DNA from: Bacteroides sp. GM023
GTDB lineage: Bacteria > Bacteroidota > Bacteroidia > Bacteroidales > Bacteroidaceae
Direction: 5' to 3'
Length of the DNA: 64,000 nt
NCBI RefSeq assembly: GCF_014750685.1
Contig: NZ_JAAXGE010000011.1
Coordinates: forward strand, 118,097-182,096
Each line of letters starts with the position of its first letter. Within the stretch, counting starts at the first letter, position 1. Positions 9,611 to 19,215 of the stretch are shown one piece after another. Below the pieces are notes generated by a model. That model was not told the origin of the DNA. It saw only the letters and a program-made list of their open reading frames with translations, and made no database searches. The position numbers and the translations under genes were made by a program.

Positions 9611-10645
9611 TTAATATTTCACCTCACATTCTACATTGAATCCGGCGCGCAAACGTTTCAAATCTTCCGCCTTGTTTCCTTTCAGACTGATACGAACCGG
9701 AATCCTTTGCTCCACCTTTACGAAATTACCGGTTGCGTTATCTTGCGGAATCATTGAAAAAGCCGCCCCCGTAGCGTCGGAGATAGACTCTACCATCCCT
9801 TTGAAAGTAACACCCGGCACTGCGTCCGCTGTCATTTCCACGTCTGCGCCTTCCCGGATATTGGAAAGTTGAGTCTCACGATAATTGGCAATCACCCATA
9901 AGTCACTGCTGTCCACAATATCGACCATCGTCTGCCCGGGCTGCACCAACTGACCTTCCAAAATTTCTTTTCTTCCCGTAGTGCCGTCACACGGAGCGAT
10001 AATAACCGTATAGGAAAGATTCAGACGGGCAAGCTCCAGGGCAGCTTCTGCCAGGCGTACACCCGCTTCATTCTGTCCCAATCGGTGTGTCTGTTCGCTC
10101 TTTACCAACGAAGTAGATTGCTTGGCACGCGAAACCTGCTCATAGCGTGCTTTAGCCGCTTCATAAGCAGTAAGTACATTATCATACTGTTGCTTTGTCA
10201 CAGCATCTTCCTTCAGCAATTTCTCAAAACGGTTCAATTCACGTTTGGCATTCTCCATTTGTACACGTACTTCTTCGATGCTTGCGTCGTTCACACTCAG
10301 GTTGTTTTGAGTGGTGGCGATACCGATTGTAGTCGCTTGCCGTCCGGCAGTGGCATTTGCTAAATCCGCTTCCGCCTGCGCCACGCGAAGACGAAATTCC
10401 GCGTCTTCGATAATAACGAGCGTATCCCCTTTGCGTACCTGCTGATATTCTTCAAAACATATTTTCCTGATAAATCCCGGCACACGGGTATTGATAGGCG
10501 TGATATGTTGTTTCACCTGTGCATTATCGGTGTATTCGATATTTCCCAAATGAAGGAACCGGGAACAAACATAAACGGCACCGCCAACGAGAAAACAAAG
10601 TATCAGAATATTGTATATAATCTTTTGGGTTTTTCTAGCTATCAT
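9611..10645 (-). CDS. HlyD/EmrA-family membrane fusion protein
   Basis: A 344-residue periplasmic adaptor with one N-terminal membrane helix (about residues 9-27, IIYNILILCFLVGGAVYV). A first biotinyl-lipoyl half (ITPINTRVPGFIRKICFEEYQQVRKGD), a long coiled-coil hairpin (residues about 85-200) and a second lipoyl/beta-barrel part (SYTVIIAPCDGTTGRKEILEGQLVQPGQ) follow. Such proteins bridge an inner-membrane MFS exporter to an outer-membrane TolC channel. It lies 16 bp after the TolC-like gene and 3 bp before the MFS gene. Confidence 0.92.
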   Translation of the reverse strand: MIARKTQKIIYNILILCFLVGGAVYVCSRFLHLGNIEYTDNAQVKQHITPINTRVPGFIRKICFEEYQQVRKGDTLVIIEDAEFRLRVAQAEADLANATAGRQATTIGIATTQNNLSVNDASIEEVRVQMENAKRELNRFEKLLKEDAVTKQQYDNVLTAYEAAKARYEQVSRAKQSTSLVKSEQTHRLGQNEAGVRLAEAALELARLNLSYTVIIAPCDGTTGRKEILEGQLVQPGQTMVDIVDSSDLWVIANYRETQLSNIREGADVEMTADAVPGVTFKGMVESISDATGAAFSMIPQDNATGNFVKVEQRIPVRISLKGNKAEDLKRLRAGFNVECEVKY

Positions 10646-10661
10646 AATTTTATTGTATTTT

Positions 10662-11981
10662 TTAAAGGGTGTGTGTAATATATTTCATTTTATAGTAACT
10701 GTAAATCACGTTGATGCGTGCGTTGACCAGGTTCAGGTCGGCACTTAGCTTCATATTGCTGGCGTCGAGCATATCCGTAAGCAACGCAAGGTCATTCTTA
10801 TACCGATTGCTGGTCACACTGTAATTTTGGTCGGCAAGCTCCACGCTTTTCTCCTGTGTACGAAGGTCGGTGAAAGAAGTCAGGAAATTGACATAATTCG
10901 CCTGAACACCGTTTTCTATCTGTTCCTGGGCTAACGAATATTCTTCCTGTGCTTTCCTCACATTAAGTTTGGCCTGCCGCACTTTCTTGTTACTCTTGAA
11001 CAGAGAAGAAAGATTGTATTTGATTCCTACTCCCACATACCAGTAATTAAAGTTATTATCAAGTACAGGGACTTCAATCGTAATAGGCCCGTCCAAATGT
11101 TCGGCGGCTACAAGTGCTATTTTAGGAAGCAGTTCCGAACGCTCCAGCTTCACTTTCTGTTCGTTCATCTTCACCGCCAACTGGGCTTGTTGCAAACCGA
11201 CATTACTTTGATTAGCCAGCAGTTGCCAGTCATTTTCCGCCAATGCTTTGACTTCCTCGTCCAGTAAAGTAGAATCAGGAATAATTTCTGTCCCGGCAGG
11301 CAGATGAAGAGTAGTCACTAATTGATGATTCATAATCCTGCATGCGTCCTGTACCTTTGCCAGTTGCAACTTCAATGTTTCTTTTTGTAACTCATAGCGG
11401 GTGATGTCATTTTTCAGAGCCGTCCCTTGCGTGCGCCGTGCTTCCATATTCCGAATCACCTGCTCAGTCAAATCAAGATTCTTCTGCAATACCTGTACCT
11501 GATTATTCAACTTGTATAAATCCAGGTAGTAACCAGTCAGAAGAAAGCGTATCTCCTGTCGATTCTTCTGCCAGTCCAAAGCAGCCATCTGTTGCCCCAG
11601 TTCCGCCAAAGAAATACTACTGTTGATAGCTCCGCCCGCATAAATAACCTGTTGTGCTTCCAACGCAAAATTATTACCAAAATGTGGCATAGTTATATTC
11701 TGCCCGTTCTTGAAGTCACGGTCCCATAAATACCCGTCACCCAGGTAACTGAAAGAAAGTGATGCCCCTATGTCCGGCAAACGCTGTGCCCTGGCTGCTT
11801 TCAAAGCCTCATCGGCAGCTTCCTTTCCGGTTTTATACGTTTGAATACTTTGGCTGTTCTCGTCTGCCAGGCGGAACATCTCATTAATGCCCAAAACCTT
11901 TCTGTCAAGCGTTTGGGCGGATAGACCCTGACTGCATAGTACGACGCATAGCGGCACTATGAGCCATCTTTTTTTGCTCAT
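10662..11981 (-). CDS. TolC-family outer-membrane efflux protein
   Basis: A 439-residue outer-membrane channel with a classical signal peptide ending in LSAQT and no lipobox. It has the duplicated coiled-coil helices of OEP/TolC proteins (for example ARAQRLPDIGASLSFSYLGDG and the C-terminal LTDMLDASNMKLSADLNLVNA). It is the first gene of the minus-strand exporter operon with the HlyD and MFS genes, an unusual order in that the outer-membrane gene leads. The upstream 440 bp should hold its promoter. Confidence 0.92.
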   Translation of the reverse strand: MSKKRWLIVPLCVVLCSQGLSAQTLDRKVLGINEMFRLADENSQSIQTYKTGKEAADEALKAARAQRLPDIGASLSFSYLGDGYLWDRDFKNGQNITMPHFGNNFALEAQQVIYAGGAINSSISLAELGQQMAALDWQKNRQEIRFLLTGYYLDLYKLNNQVQVLQKNLDLTEQVIRNMEARRTQGTALKNDITRYELQKETLKLQLAKVQDACRIMNHQLVTTLHLPAGTEIIPDSTLLDEEVKALAENDWQLLANQSNVGLQQAQLAVKMNEQKVKLERSELLPKIALVAAEHLDGPITIEVPVLDNNFNYWYVGVGIKYNLSSLFKSNKKVRQAKLNVRKAQEEYSLAQEQIENGVQANYVNFLTSFTDLRTQEKSVELADQNYSVTSNRYKNDLALLTDMLDASNMKLSADLNLVNARINVIYSYYKMKYITHTL

Positions 11982-12420
11982 AAAATGAAAAGAAATTTAA
12001 TTGATAATGGTAAATATACGCTCCTGTATCATGCCACTCCCGAAGAGCCGGCATTTCGCGTCGTGATAAGTAGAATTCTTAGGAAGGTTATCAAATTTGT
12101 ACAGCTACGCCCCAACCGTGGAAGTCGTGCATCTTATTCTCATAGCGAATGGAAGTTTGATAATACTTTGATTTCATTTTGATACCTGTTTTTCTATTTC
12201 GGTTTGCAAAATTATAAAAAATATCAGGTAAGTTGTAACTCTATATATACGTAAATATAATGTTTTTTAACGGTTGCGCAGCCAAATACCATGTAGAAGA
12301 AATGAGTGAAAGATGTACTATAACCACCACAGTCTAGTACTTGATTTGTGATTACCATCTACTTGGTTTACTTAAAAGATGTACAGCCTTTGGATGATAG
12401 ATATACTTATAATTGATTGT
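11982..12420. other. 439-bp gap between tolC-like gene and araC-like gene
   Basis: No supported gene. A 65-codon plus-strand frame at 11985 lacks a recognisable product. The gap should contain the promoter of the minus-strand exporter operon. A minus-strand TAATTTTG (12207-12214) fits the -7 pattern TAnnTTTG, but I could not find a well-spaced TTTG partner. Segments containing agatgtac occur at about 12312 and 12376 with no clear symmetry. Confidence 0.4.
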
Positions 12421-13269
12421 TTATATTGAATATTTACTCTGATACTCCTTTGGCGATATACCCTCATGCCGTTTGAAATACCTTCCCAAGTACGACTGGT
12501 CTGGGAAACTTAATCGGTCGGCTATTTCCTGTATTGTCAGTTCGGCAGACTGAAGCAGTACCTTTATCTCCAGGATAGTGAAATCGTCAATAATCTTTTT
12601 GGCGGAATCTCCCGTTACGCTTTTGCAGATACCGGTCAGATACTTGGTAGAAATACAAAGCTTATCGGCATAAAAAGTCACTTCCCGCTGGGAAGTACAA
12701 TTAGTATGCACTAATGCAATAAAGTTTTTGAAGATTTCATCCTGCCGGCTTCCACCTTCTATTTCCTGTGCATCGAAATGGCGATAACATTTATCATAAA
12801 TATCGAGCATGAAGGATTGAAGATGATTCTTGGCTATTTGGTTTCGGAAGCGATTCTCACGGTCTTTGTAGATGGCAGTCGTAGCACGTATTAGTCCGTT
12901 GATGGCTCCGGTATTCTCTTCCGGGAGAACGTAGCATGGATGTTCCTTTATAAACCGGAAAAAAATCGGTTCGAAACGCATACAGGCTTCTATAAACATC
13001 TCTTTGGGAAATCCGAAAAAGGAAGCTGTGAAATCGCTGCTGCTTCCATTGATACGGATAATGGTTCCCGGCAGAAGTACTAATTGAGTATTTTCTACTA
13101 CTTCGTAATCTTTCAAGTCAATCGTGACATGTGCCCATCCTCTGCGACAGAAGTAAATGGCACCCCCTTCCAGTTTCCACAGGTGGTGCATGATAGGAGC
13201 TAACTCCTCATCAATTCCGGCGATGAAGGGTTCGCGAAGTACGGCTAGGTTAGAGTTTCTTTGTTCCAT
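12421..13269 (-). CDS. AraC-family transcriptional regulator
   Basis: A 282-residue regulator with an N-terminal sensing domain and a C-terminal AraC DNA-binding domain. The HTH blocks are LTIQEIADRLSFPDQSYLGRYFKRHEGISPKEYQ. I choose the ATG at 13269 (MEQRNSN) over the longer frame to 13404, because the extra 45 codons read as non-coding and would cover the promoter region of the divergent RND operon. A minus-strand -7 box TATTTTTG is at 13291-13298. It is divergent from the RND pump and upstream of the EmrAB-TolC-like operon, so it could control either. Confidence 0.9.
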   Translation of the reverse strand: MEQRNSNLAVLREPFIAGIDEELAPIMHHLWKLEGGAIYFCRRGWAHVTIDLKDYEVVENTQLVLLPGTIIRINGSSSDFTASFFGFPKEMFIEACMRFEPIFFRFIKEHPCYVLPEENTGAINGLIRATTAIYKDRENRFRNQIAKNHLQSFMLDIYDKCYRHFDAQEIEGGSRQDEIFKNFIALVHTNCTSQREVTFYADKLCISTKYLTGICKSVTGDSAKKIIDDFTILEIKVLLQSAELTIQEIADRLSFPDQSYLGRYFKRHEGISPKEYQSKYSI

Positions 13270-13290
13270 ATAGGTTTCTCTTTTTGCGGG

Positions 13291-13298
13291 CAAAAATA
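13291..13298 (-). promoter_or_regulatory. Bacteroides -7 box for the araC-like gene
   Basis: TATTTTTG on the minus strand matches TAnnTTTG and lies 22 bp upstream of the chosen start at 13269. It supports the short start. No clear -33 TTTG was found at the usual distance. Confidence 0.5.
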
Positions 13299-13342
13299 GG
13301 GATTTTTTGCTAAATATTAGCTTTGGTGTTCCGAAAATGAAC

Positions 13343-13369
13343 AAAACTGAAGACACTATGTCTAGTTTT
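13343..13369. promoter_or_regulatory. Imperfect palindrome, candidate operator of the RND operon
   Basis: AAAACT-GA-AGACA-CTA-TGTCT-AGTTTT is an inverted repeat with one 2-base bulge. Its right arm overlaps the position expected for the -33 element of the RND promoter (-7 at 13387). It lies in the divergent araC/RND intergenic region, which is where a local regulator would bind. Confidence 0.5.
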
Positions 13370-13386
13370 CTGTGGTAAAAAGAGTC

Positions 13387-13394
13387 TACCTTTG
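13387..13394 (+). promoter_or_regulatory. Bacteroides -7 box of the RND efflux operon
   Basis: TACCTTTG is a perfect match to TAnnTTTG, 31 bp before the ATG at 13426. The -33 element is weak (TTTT at 13366-13369, 17-bp spacer), which would suit an activated or regulated promoter. Confidence 0.65.
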
Positions 13395-13425
13395 CCGCGT
13401 TCAAAATTTAAAAATAGGTAACACA

Positions 13426-14586
13426 ATGAGTAAAAAGATTAGTAAAGTGAAGCAGGGACTATTGTTACTCTGCTGTCTGATTGCTGCGACAGGCTGTAAG
13501 CAAGCTCCACCGGCACAAATGGAGGCTGAATACGAAGTAATGACTGTATCTCCGGCCGACCGGATGATTTCGAGCGCGTATTCGGCGACCATCCGTGGAC
13601 GTCAGGATATAGACATTTATCCCCAGGTAGGCGGTACGCTGACCAAAGTCTGCGTGACAGAAGGTCAACGGGTAAAGAACGGTCAGACACTGTTCATCAT
13701 CGACCAGGTGCCATACGAAGCAGCCTGGCAAACTGCAGTGGCAAACGTTGAGTCTGCACAGGCTTCCCTGGCTACCGCACAACTGACTTATGACAGTAAA
13801 GAGGAACTGTATAAGGAGAATGTAGTTTCCTCTTTCGACCTGAGTACGGCGAAGAACTCCCTGCTGGCTGCCAAAGCACAGTTGGCACAGGCAAAAGCCC
13901 AGGAAGTGAGTGCCCGCAATAACCTTTCTTACACAGTAGTGAAGAGCCCGGCTGACGGAGTAGTAGGTACATTGCCCTATCGCGTGGGAGCCTTGGTTAG
14001 TTCCAGTCTTCCCGAACCGTTGACAACCGTTTCCGACAATTCGGATATGTACGTTTACTTTTCTATGACGGAAAACCAGTTGCTGGGACTGATTCGCCAG
14101 TATGGTTCTAAAGAAGAAGCATTGAAAAGTATGCCGGCTATCGACCTTCAGTTGAATGACAAATCATCTTATTCCGAACAAGGACAGATTGAGTCCATCA
14201 GTGGAATAATCGACCGTTCAACGGGTACTGTCAGTCTGCGTGCCGTATTCCCGAACAAAGACGGATTGCTGCATAGCGGTGGCGCGGGAAATGTGATTGT
14301 CCCTGTTCAGAAAGCAGGCTCTTTGGTTATTCCGCAGGGGGCTACCTTCGAAATCCAGGACAAGAGATATGTGTATAAAGTAGTGGACGGCAAAGCACAG
14401 GCAAACTTGATTCAGGTGACACGTGTAAACGGCGGACGTGAATTTATTGTTGACGAAGGGCTGGTACCGGGAGACGTAATCGTAGCGGAAGGCGTAGGAT
14501 TGCTCCGTGAAGGTACACCGATTAAAGCCAAGACAGCACAGACTGCCGCTCCAACAACTACTGAAAATCAAACAAAGGAGGATTAA
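13426..14586 (+). CDS. RND efflux periplasmic adaptor lipoprotein (AcrA/MexA-like)
   Basis: A 386-residue membrane fusion protein anchored as a lipoprotein (lipobox AATGC near residue 25). It has a lipoyl domain (DIDIYPQVGGTLTKVCVTEGQRVKNGQ), a coiled-coil hairpin and a barrel/membrane-proximal domain. I use the ATG at 13426 because it gives a proper signal and lies downstream of the -7 box; the frame is open further back. It is the first gene of adaptor-permease-channel-TetR, with 3 bp to the permease gene. Confidence 0.93.
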   Translation: MSKKISKVKQGLLLLCCLIAATGCKQAPPAQMEAEYEVMTVSPADRMISSAYSATIRGRQDIDIYPQVGGTLTKVCVTEGQRVKNGQTLFIIDQVPYEAAWQTAVANVESAQASLATAQLTYDSKEELYKENVVSSFDLSTAKNSLLAAKAQLAQAKAQEVSARNNLSYTVVKSPADGVVGTLPYRVGALVSSSLPEPLTTVSDNSDMYVYFSMTENQLLGLIRQYGSKEEALKSMPAIDLQLNDKSSYSEQGQIESISGIIDRSTGTVSLRAVFPNKDGLLHSGGAGNVIVPVQKAGSLVIPQGATFEIQDKRYVYKVVDGKAQANLIQVTRVNGGREFIVDEGLVPGDVIVAEGVGLLREGTPIKAKTAQTAAPTTTENQTKED

Positions 14587-14589
14587 TCC

Positions 14590-17500
14590 ATGAATTTAAG
14601 AACCTTTATTGAACGCCCCGTATTATCGGCAGTGATTTCTATCACGATTGTCGTAGTGGGTATCATCGGGTTGTTCAGTCTACCCGTTGAGCAATATCCC
14701 GATATTGCTCCGCCTACCATCATGGTGAGCACCAATTATTATGGTGCCAGTGCGGAAACTTTGCAGAAGAGTGTAATCGCGCCGTTGGAAGAAGCTATCA
14801 ATGGTGTGGAAGACATGACATATATGACCTCAACGGCTACCAATGCCGGTACGGTAAGTATCACTGTTTACTTCAAACAGGGAACAGACCCGGACATGGC
14901 GGCTGTCAACGTGCAGAACCGCGTATCGCGTGCTACGGGACAGCTTCCGGCAGAAGTAACGCAGGTCGGTGTGACCACTTCCAAGCGTCAGACCAGTATC
15001 CTGCAGATGTTCACGCTTTCCAGCCCGGACGACAGTTATGATGAAAACTTCCTGTCCAACTATCTAAGCATCAACATGAAACCGGAGATTCTCCGTATCA
15101 GCGGTGTGGGTGACTTGATGATTTTGGGCGGTGAATATAGTATGCGCGTATGGATGAAGCCGGATGTGATGGCACAATACAAGTTGATTCCGTCGGACAT
15201 TACTATGGTGCTTGCCGAACAGAATATAGAATCGGCAACAGGTTCGTTTGGTGAGAACTCCAACGAAACCTATCAATATACGATGAAGTATAAAGGACGT
15301 CTGATTACTCCGGAAGAATTCGGGGATATTGTCATTCGTTCTACGGATAACGGCGAAGTGCTGAAACTGAAAGATATTGCCGACATACAACTGGGACAGG
15401 ATAGCTATGCTTATCATGGTGGTATGGACGGTCATGCAGGTGTTGCCTGTATGGTATTCCAAACGGCAGGTTCCAATGCAACCGAAGTCAATAAGAACAT
15501 TGACAAATTCCTCGAAGAAGCCCGTAAAGACCTTCCGAAAGGAGTGGAACTGACACAGATGATGAGTTCGAATGACTTCCTGTTCGCTTCTATTAATGAA
15601 GTGGTGAAGACATTGATTGAAGCTATCATCCTGGTTATCCTTGTGGTGTATGTATTCTTGCAGGACTTCCGTTCCACATTGATTCCTTTGGTAGGAATTG
15701 TGGTTTCGCTGATTGGTACGTTTGCCTTTATGGCGGTGGCAGGATTCAGTATAAACTTGCTGACCTTGTTTGCGCTGGTGCTCGTTATCGGTACGGTGGT
15801 GGATGATGCCATTATTGTCGTCGAGGCGGTGCAGTCACGGTTCGACGTAGGATACAGGTCATCTTATATGGCAAGTATCGACGCTATGAAAGGTATCAGT
15901 AATGCTGTTATCACCTCTTCATTAGTGTTTATGGCTGTATTTATTCCGGTGTCTTTCATGGGCGGTACTTCCGGTACGTTCTACACGCAGTTCGGTCTGA
16001 CCATGGCGGTTGCCGTTGGTATTTCCGCAGTTAACGCGTTGACGTTGAGTCCGGCTTTGTGTGCACTGCTGCTGAAACCTTATATAAATGAAGACGGAAC
16101 GCAGAAGAATAACTTTGCGGCACGCTTCCGTAAGGCATTTAATTCGGCTTTTGACGTGATGGTGGAAAAATACAAGAATGCTGTATTGTTCTTTATCAAA
16201 CGCAGATGGCTGACTTGGTCACTGTTGGCTTGCTCCGTGGTATTGCTTGTGTTCCTGATGAATACAACCAAGACCAGTTTGGTGCCCGATGAAGACCAGG
16301 GTGTAGTATTTGTCAATGTAAGTACGGCGGCTGGTAGCTCGTTGACTACGACTAATGACGTGATGGAACGTGTTGAAAGTCGTTTGATGGGTATTCCACA
16401 GGTAGCACACGTACAGAAAGTAGCAGGTTACGGATTGCTCGCCGGACAGGGAAGCTCGTTCGGTATGTTGGTTCTGAAACTGAAAAACTGGGATGAACGT
16501 CAGGAAGACGGAGATGATGTACAGGCGGTTATCGGTCAGATATACGGTCGTACGGCTGATATTAAGGATGCGAGTATCTTTGCCATTTCTCCGGGTATGA
16601 TTCCGGGTTATGGTATGGGTAATGCACTGGAACTTCATATGCAGGATAAGATGGGTGGTGAAGTAACCGATTTCTTTGCGACTACACAGCAGTATTTGGG
16701 AGCATTGAATCAGCGTCCCGAGATTGCGATGGCTTATTCTTCATTCGACGTCCGCTATCCGCAGTGGACGGTAGAAGTAGACCCGGCTAAATGTAAGCGT
16801 GCAGGTATCACGCCCGATGCTGTGCTGAGTACACTTTCCGGTTATTATGGTGGTCAGTATGTGTCCAACTTCAACCGTTTCTCTAAGGTATATAGAGTAA
16901 TGATTCAAGCAGACCCGCAGTTCCGTCTGGACGAGACTTCACTGGATAATGCGTTCGTACGTATGTCGAATGGGGAAATGGCTCCCTTGAGCCAGTTCGT
17001 TACACTGACACGTACCTACGGTGCGGAAACTTTGAGCCGTTTCAATATGTACAACTCTATTGCAGTAAACGCCATGCCGGCTGAAGGATACAGTACCGGT
17101 GATGCTATCAAGGCAGTACAGGAAACAGCGGAACAGTCTCTCCCGAAAGGATATGGCTATGACTACGGTGGTATCACCCGTGAAGAGAATCAGCAAAGCG
17201 GTACGACAATGATTATTTTCGGTATCTGCTTCCTGATGATTTACTTGATTCTGAGTGCATTGTACGAGAGCTTTATTATTCCGTTCGCCGTTCTTTTGAG
17301 TGTGCCTTGCGGATTGATGGGAAGTTTCTTGTTTGCCAAAATGTTCGGACTGGAGAATAACATCTACTTGCAGACAGGTTTGATTATGTTGATTGGTCTG
17401 TTGGCTAAGACAGCTATCTTGCTCACAGAATATGCGGCAGAACGCCGTAAGGCAGGTATGGGGCTGATTGCTTCTGCTGTCAGTGCGGCTAAAGCCCGTC

Positions 17501-17787
17501 TGCGTCCGATTCTGATGACGGCATTGACCATGATTTTCGGTCTGTTCCCGTTGATGATGTCCAGTGGAGTAGGAGCTAACGGTAACCGTTCATTGGGTAC
17601 GGGTGTAGTCGGTGGTATGACTATCGGTACATTGGCATTGCTTTTCATCGTGCCTACCTTGTTTATCGCTTTCCAATGGTTGCAGGAACGCCTTCGCCCC
17701 GCGCAAAGTGCACCTACAAGCGACTGGAAAATAGAAGAAGACATGAAGGTGAGTGAGGAAGAAAGGTCTAAGGCAGGAAAAGAGTGA
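14590..17787 (+). CDS. RND multidrug efflux permease, HAE1/AcrB family
   Basis: A 1065-residue inner-membrane proton-driven exporter of the usual AcrB length. Seen: the N-terminus NLRTFIERPVLSAVISITI, two sets of six transmembrane segments with large periplasmic loops after TM1 and TM7, the TM4 motif VIGTVVDDAIIVVEAV with the paired proton-relay aspartates, and the SFMGGTSGTFYTQF segment. It sits between the adaptor and the outer-membrane channel gene and overlaps the extended frame of the latter. The substrate cannot be predicted; drugs and bile salts are common for the family. Confidence 0.96.
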   Translation: MNLRTFIERPVLSAVISITIVVVGIIGLFSLPVEQYPDIAPPTIMVSTNYYGASAETLQKSVIAPLEEAINGVEDMTYMTSTATNAGTVSITVYFKQGTDPDMAAVNVQNRVSRATGQLPAEVTQVGVTTSKRQTSILQMFTLSSPDDSYDENFLSNYLSINMKPEILRISGVGDLMILGGEYSMRVWMKPDVMAQYKLIPSDITMVLAEQNIESATGSFGENSNETYQYTMKYKGRLITPEEFGDIVIRSTDNGEVLKLKDIADIQLGQDSYAYHGGMDGHAGVACMVFQTAGSNATEVNKNIDKFLEEARKDLPKGVELTQMMSSNDFLFASINEVVKTLIEAIILVILVVYVFLQDFRSTLIPLVGIVVSLIGTFAFMAVAGFSINLLTLFALVLVIGTVVDDAIIVVEAVQSRFDVGYRSSYMASIDAMKGISNAVITSSLVFMAVFIPVSFMGGTSGTFYTQFGLTMAVAVGISAVNALTLSPALCALLLKPYINEDGTQKNNFAARFRKAFNSAFDVMVEKYKNAVLFFIKRRWLTWSLLACSVVLLVFLMNTTKTSLVPDEDQGVVFVNVSTAAGSSLTTTNDVMERVESRLMGIPQVAHVQKVAGYGLLAGQGSSFGMLVLKLKNWDERQEDGDDVQAVIGQIYGRTADIKDASIFAISPGMIPGYGMGNALELHMQDKMGGEVTDFFATTQQYLGALNQRPEIAMAYSSFDVRYPQWTVEVDPAKCKRAGITPDAVLSTLSGYYGGQYVSNFNRFSKVYRVMIQADPQFRLDETSLDNAFVRMSNGEMAPLSQFVTLTRTYGAETLSRFNMYNSIAVNAMPAEGYSTGDAIKAVQETAEQSLPKGYGYDYGGITREENQQSGTTMIIFGICFLMIYLILSALYESFIIPFAVLLSVPCGLMGSFLFAKMFGLENNIYLQTGLIMLIGLLAKTAILLTEYAAERRKAGMGLIASAVSAAKARLRPILMTALTMIFGLFPLMMSSGVGANGNRSLGTGVVGGMTIGTLALLFIVPTLFIAFQWLQERLRPAQSAPTSDWKIEEDMKVSEEERSKAGKE

Positions 17788-17840
17788 TAAACTCTTTTCC
17801 ATCACAGAGTACTCAACGTTTTTCATTTATAACAAGAAAT

Positions 17841-19205
17841 ATGAGAAAAATAATAATCTTATCCGCAGCAACACTTGTGCTGAGTAGTTGCGGTATCTAC
17901 AATAAATACAAACCGGTATCGGAAGTTCCCGAGGGACTTTACGGCAGCGAGTCAGTTGCTGCCACCGATACGGCAAATTTCGGTAACCTCTCGTGGAGAG
18001 AGGTCTTTACCGACCCGTACTTGCAGACTCTGATTGATTCGGCTTTGGTACGAAATACGGATATGCAGACAGCCCATTTGCGTGTGAAAGAAGCGGAAGC
18101 TTCGCTCTTGACGTCCAAACTGTCTTATCTGCCTTCTTTGTTCCTCGCGCCGGAAGGGGCTGTCAGCAGCTTCGACCGCAGTAAGGCTACGCAGACTTAT
18201 TCATTACCCGTGACAGCTTCGTGGGAACTGGATATTTTCGGAAAGGTTACGACGGCGAAACGTCGCGCGAAAGCCGCTTATGAACAGAGCAAGGAATATG
18301 AGCAAGCCGTTAAGACGCAACTCGTCGCTGCTATGGCAAATACTTATTATACATTGCTGATGCTCGATTCGCAGTATGAAATAGCTATTGCCACTGAATC
18401 TGCCTGGAAGGAAAGTGTGAAAACCACCCGTGCCATGAAAAATGCCGGTATGATGAACGAAGCCGGATTGGCGCAGACGGAAGCTACCTATTATAATATA
18501 TGTACGACCGTGCTTGATTTGAAAGAACAAATCAACCAGGCAGAAAATTCATTGGCTTTGTTATTGGCAGAAACTCCCTACGAAATCCAACGTGGCAGAC
18601 TGGGAAACCAGCAGTTGCCGCAAAACTTCTCCGTAGGTATTCCTTTGCAGATGCTTGCCAACCGTCCCGATGTGCGTAGTGCAGAGTTTTCACTGGCACA
18701 GGCTTTCTATACGACGAATGCTGCCCGTGCTGCTTTCTACCCGTCTATCACATTGAGTGGTAGTGCAGGATGGACAAACAGTGCCGGAAGTATGATTATC
18801 AACCCGGGTAAGTTTGTAGCTTCTGCCGTAGCTTCTCTGACACAGCCTTTATTTAATAAAGGAATGAACGTGGCTCAGTTGAAAATAGCGAAAGCCCAGC
18901 AGGAAGAAGCCCGTCTCGGCTTTGAACAGACTTTGCTGAACGCAGGTGTGGAAGTCAACGAAGCATTGGTGCAGTATCAGACTGCCCGCGAGAAAGCGGC
19001 TTTTTACGAAAAGCAGGTTACTTCTTTGCAGACGGCTGCCCGGAGTACGAGTCTTTTAATGAAGCATGGCAATACCACTTACTTGGAAGTATTGACCGCG
19101 CAACAGACATTGCTCAACGCGCAGCTTTCTCAAGTAGCCAATCGCTTTACCGAAATCCAGGGCATGATTACTTTGTATCAGGCATTGGGCGGCGGTCGGA
19201 TGTAG
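17841..19205 (+). CDS. RND outer-membrane channel lipoprotein (NodT/OprM-like)
   Basis: A 454-residue outer-membrane factor with a lipoprotein signal (MRKIIILSAATLVLSSC). I choose the ATG at 17841 over an in-frame ATG at 17784 that would overlap the permease gene and spoil the signal. It contains two TolC repeats, including LPVTASWELDIFGKVTTAKRRAKAA and the C-terminal TYLEVLTAQQTLLNAQL. It completes the tripartite RND pump with the two preceding genes. Confidence 0.94.
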   Translation: MRKIIILSAATLVLSSCGIYNKYKPVSEVPEGLYGSESVAATDTANFGNLSWREVFTDPYLQTLIDSALVRNTDMQTAHLRVKEAEASLLTSKLSYLPSLFLAPEGAVSSFDRSKATQTYSLPVTASWELDIFGKVTTAKRRAKAAYEQSKEYEQAVKTQLVAAMANTYYTLLMLDSQYEIAIATESAWKESVKTTRAMKNAGMMNEAGLAQTEATYYNICTTVLDLKEQINQAENSLALLLAETPYEIQRGRLGNQQLPQNFSVGIPLQMLANRPDVRSAEFSLAQAFYTTNAARAAFYPSITLSGSAGWTNSAGSMIINPGKFVASAVASLTQPLFNKGMNVAQLKIAKAQQEEARLGFEQTLLNAGVEVNEALVQYQTAREKAAFYEKQVTSLQTAARSTSLLMKHGNTTYLEVLTAQQTLLNAQLSQVANRFTEIQGMITLYQALGGGRM

Positions 19206-19215
19206 GGAGGTGTAT

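Noticed and set aside
11985..12182. 65-codon plus-strand frame upstream of the tolC-like gene
   Set aside because: No ribosome site, no family, and it lies where the minus-strand promoter is expected.
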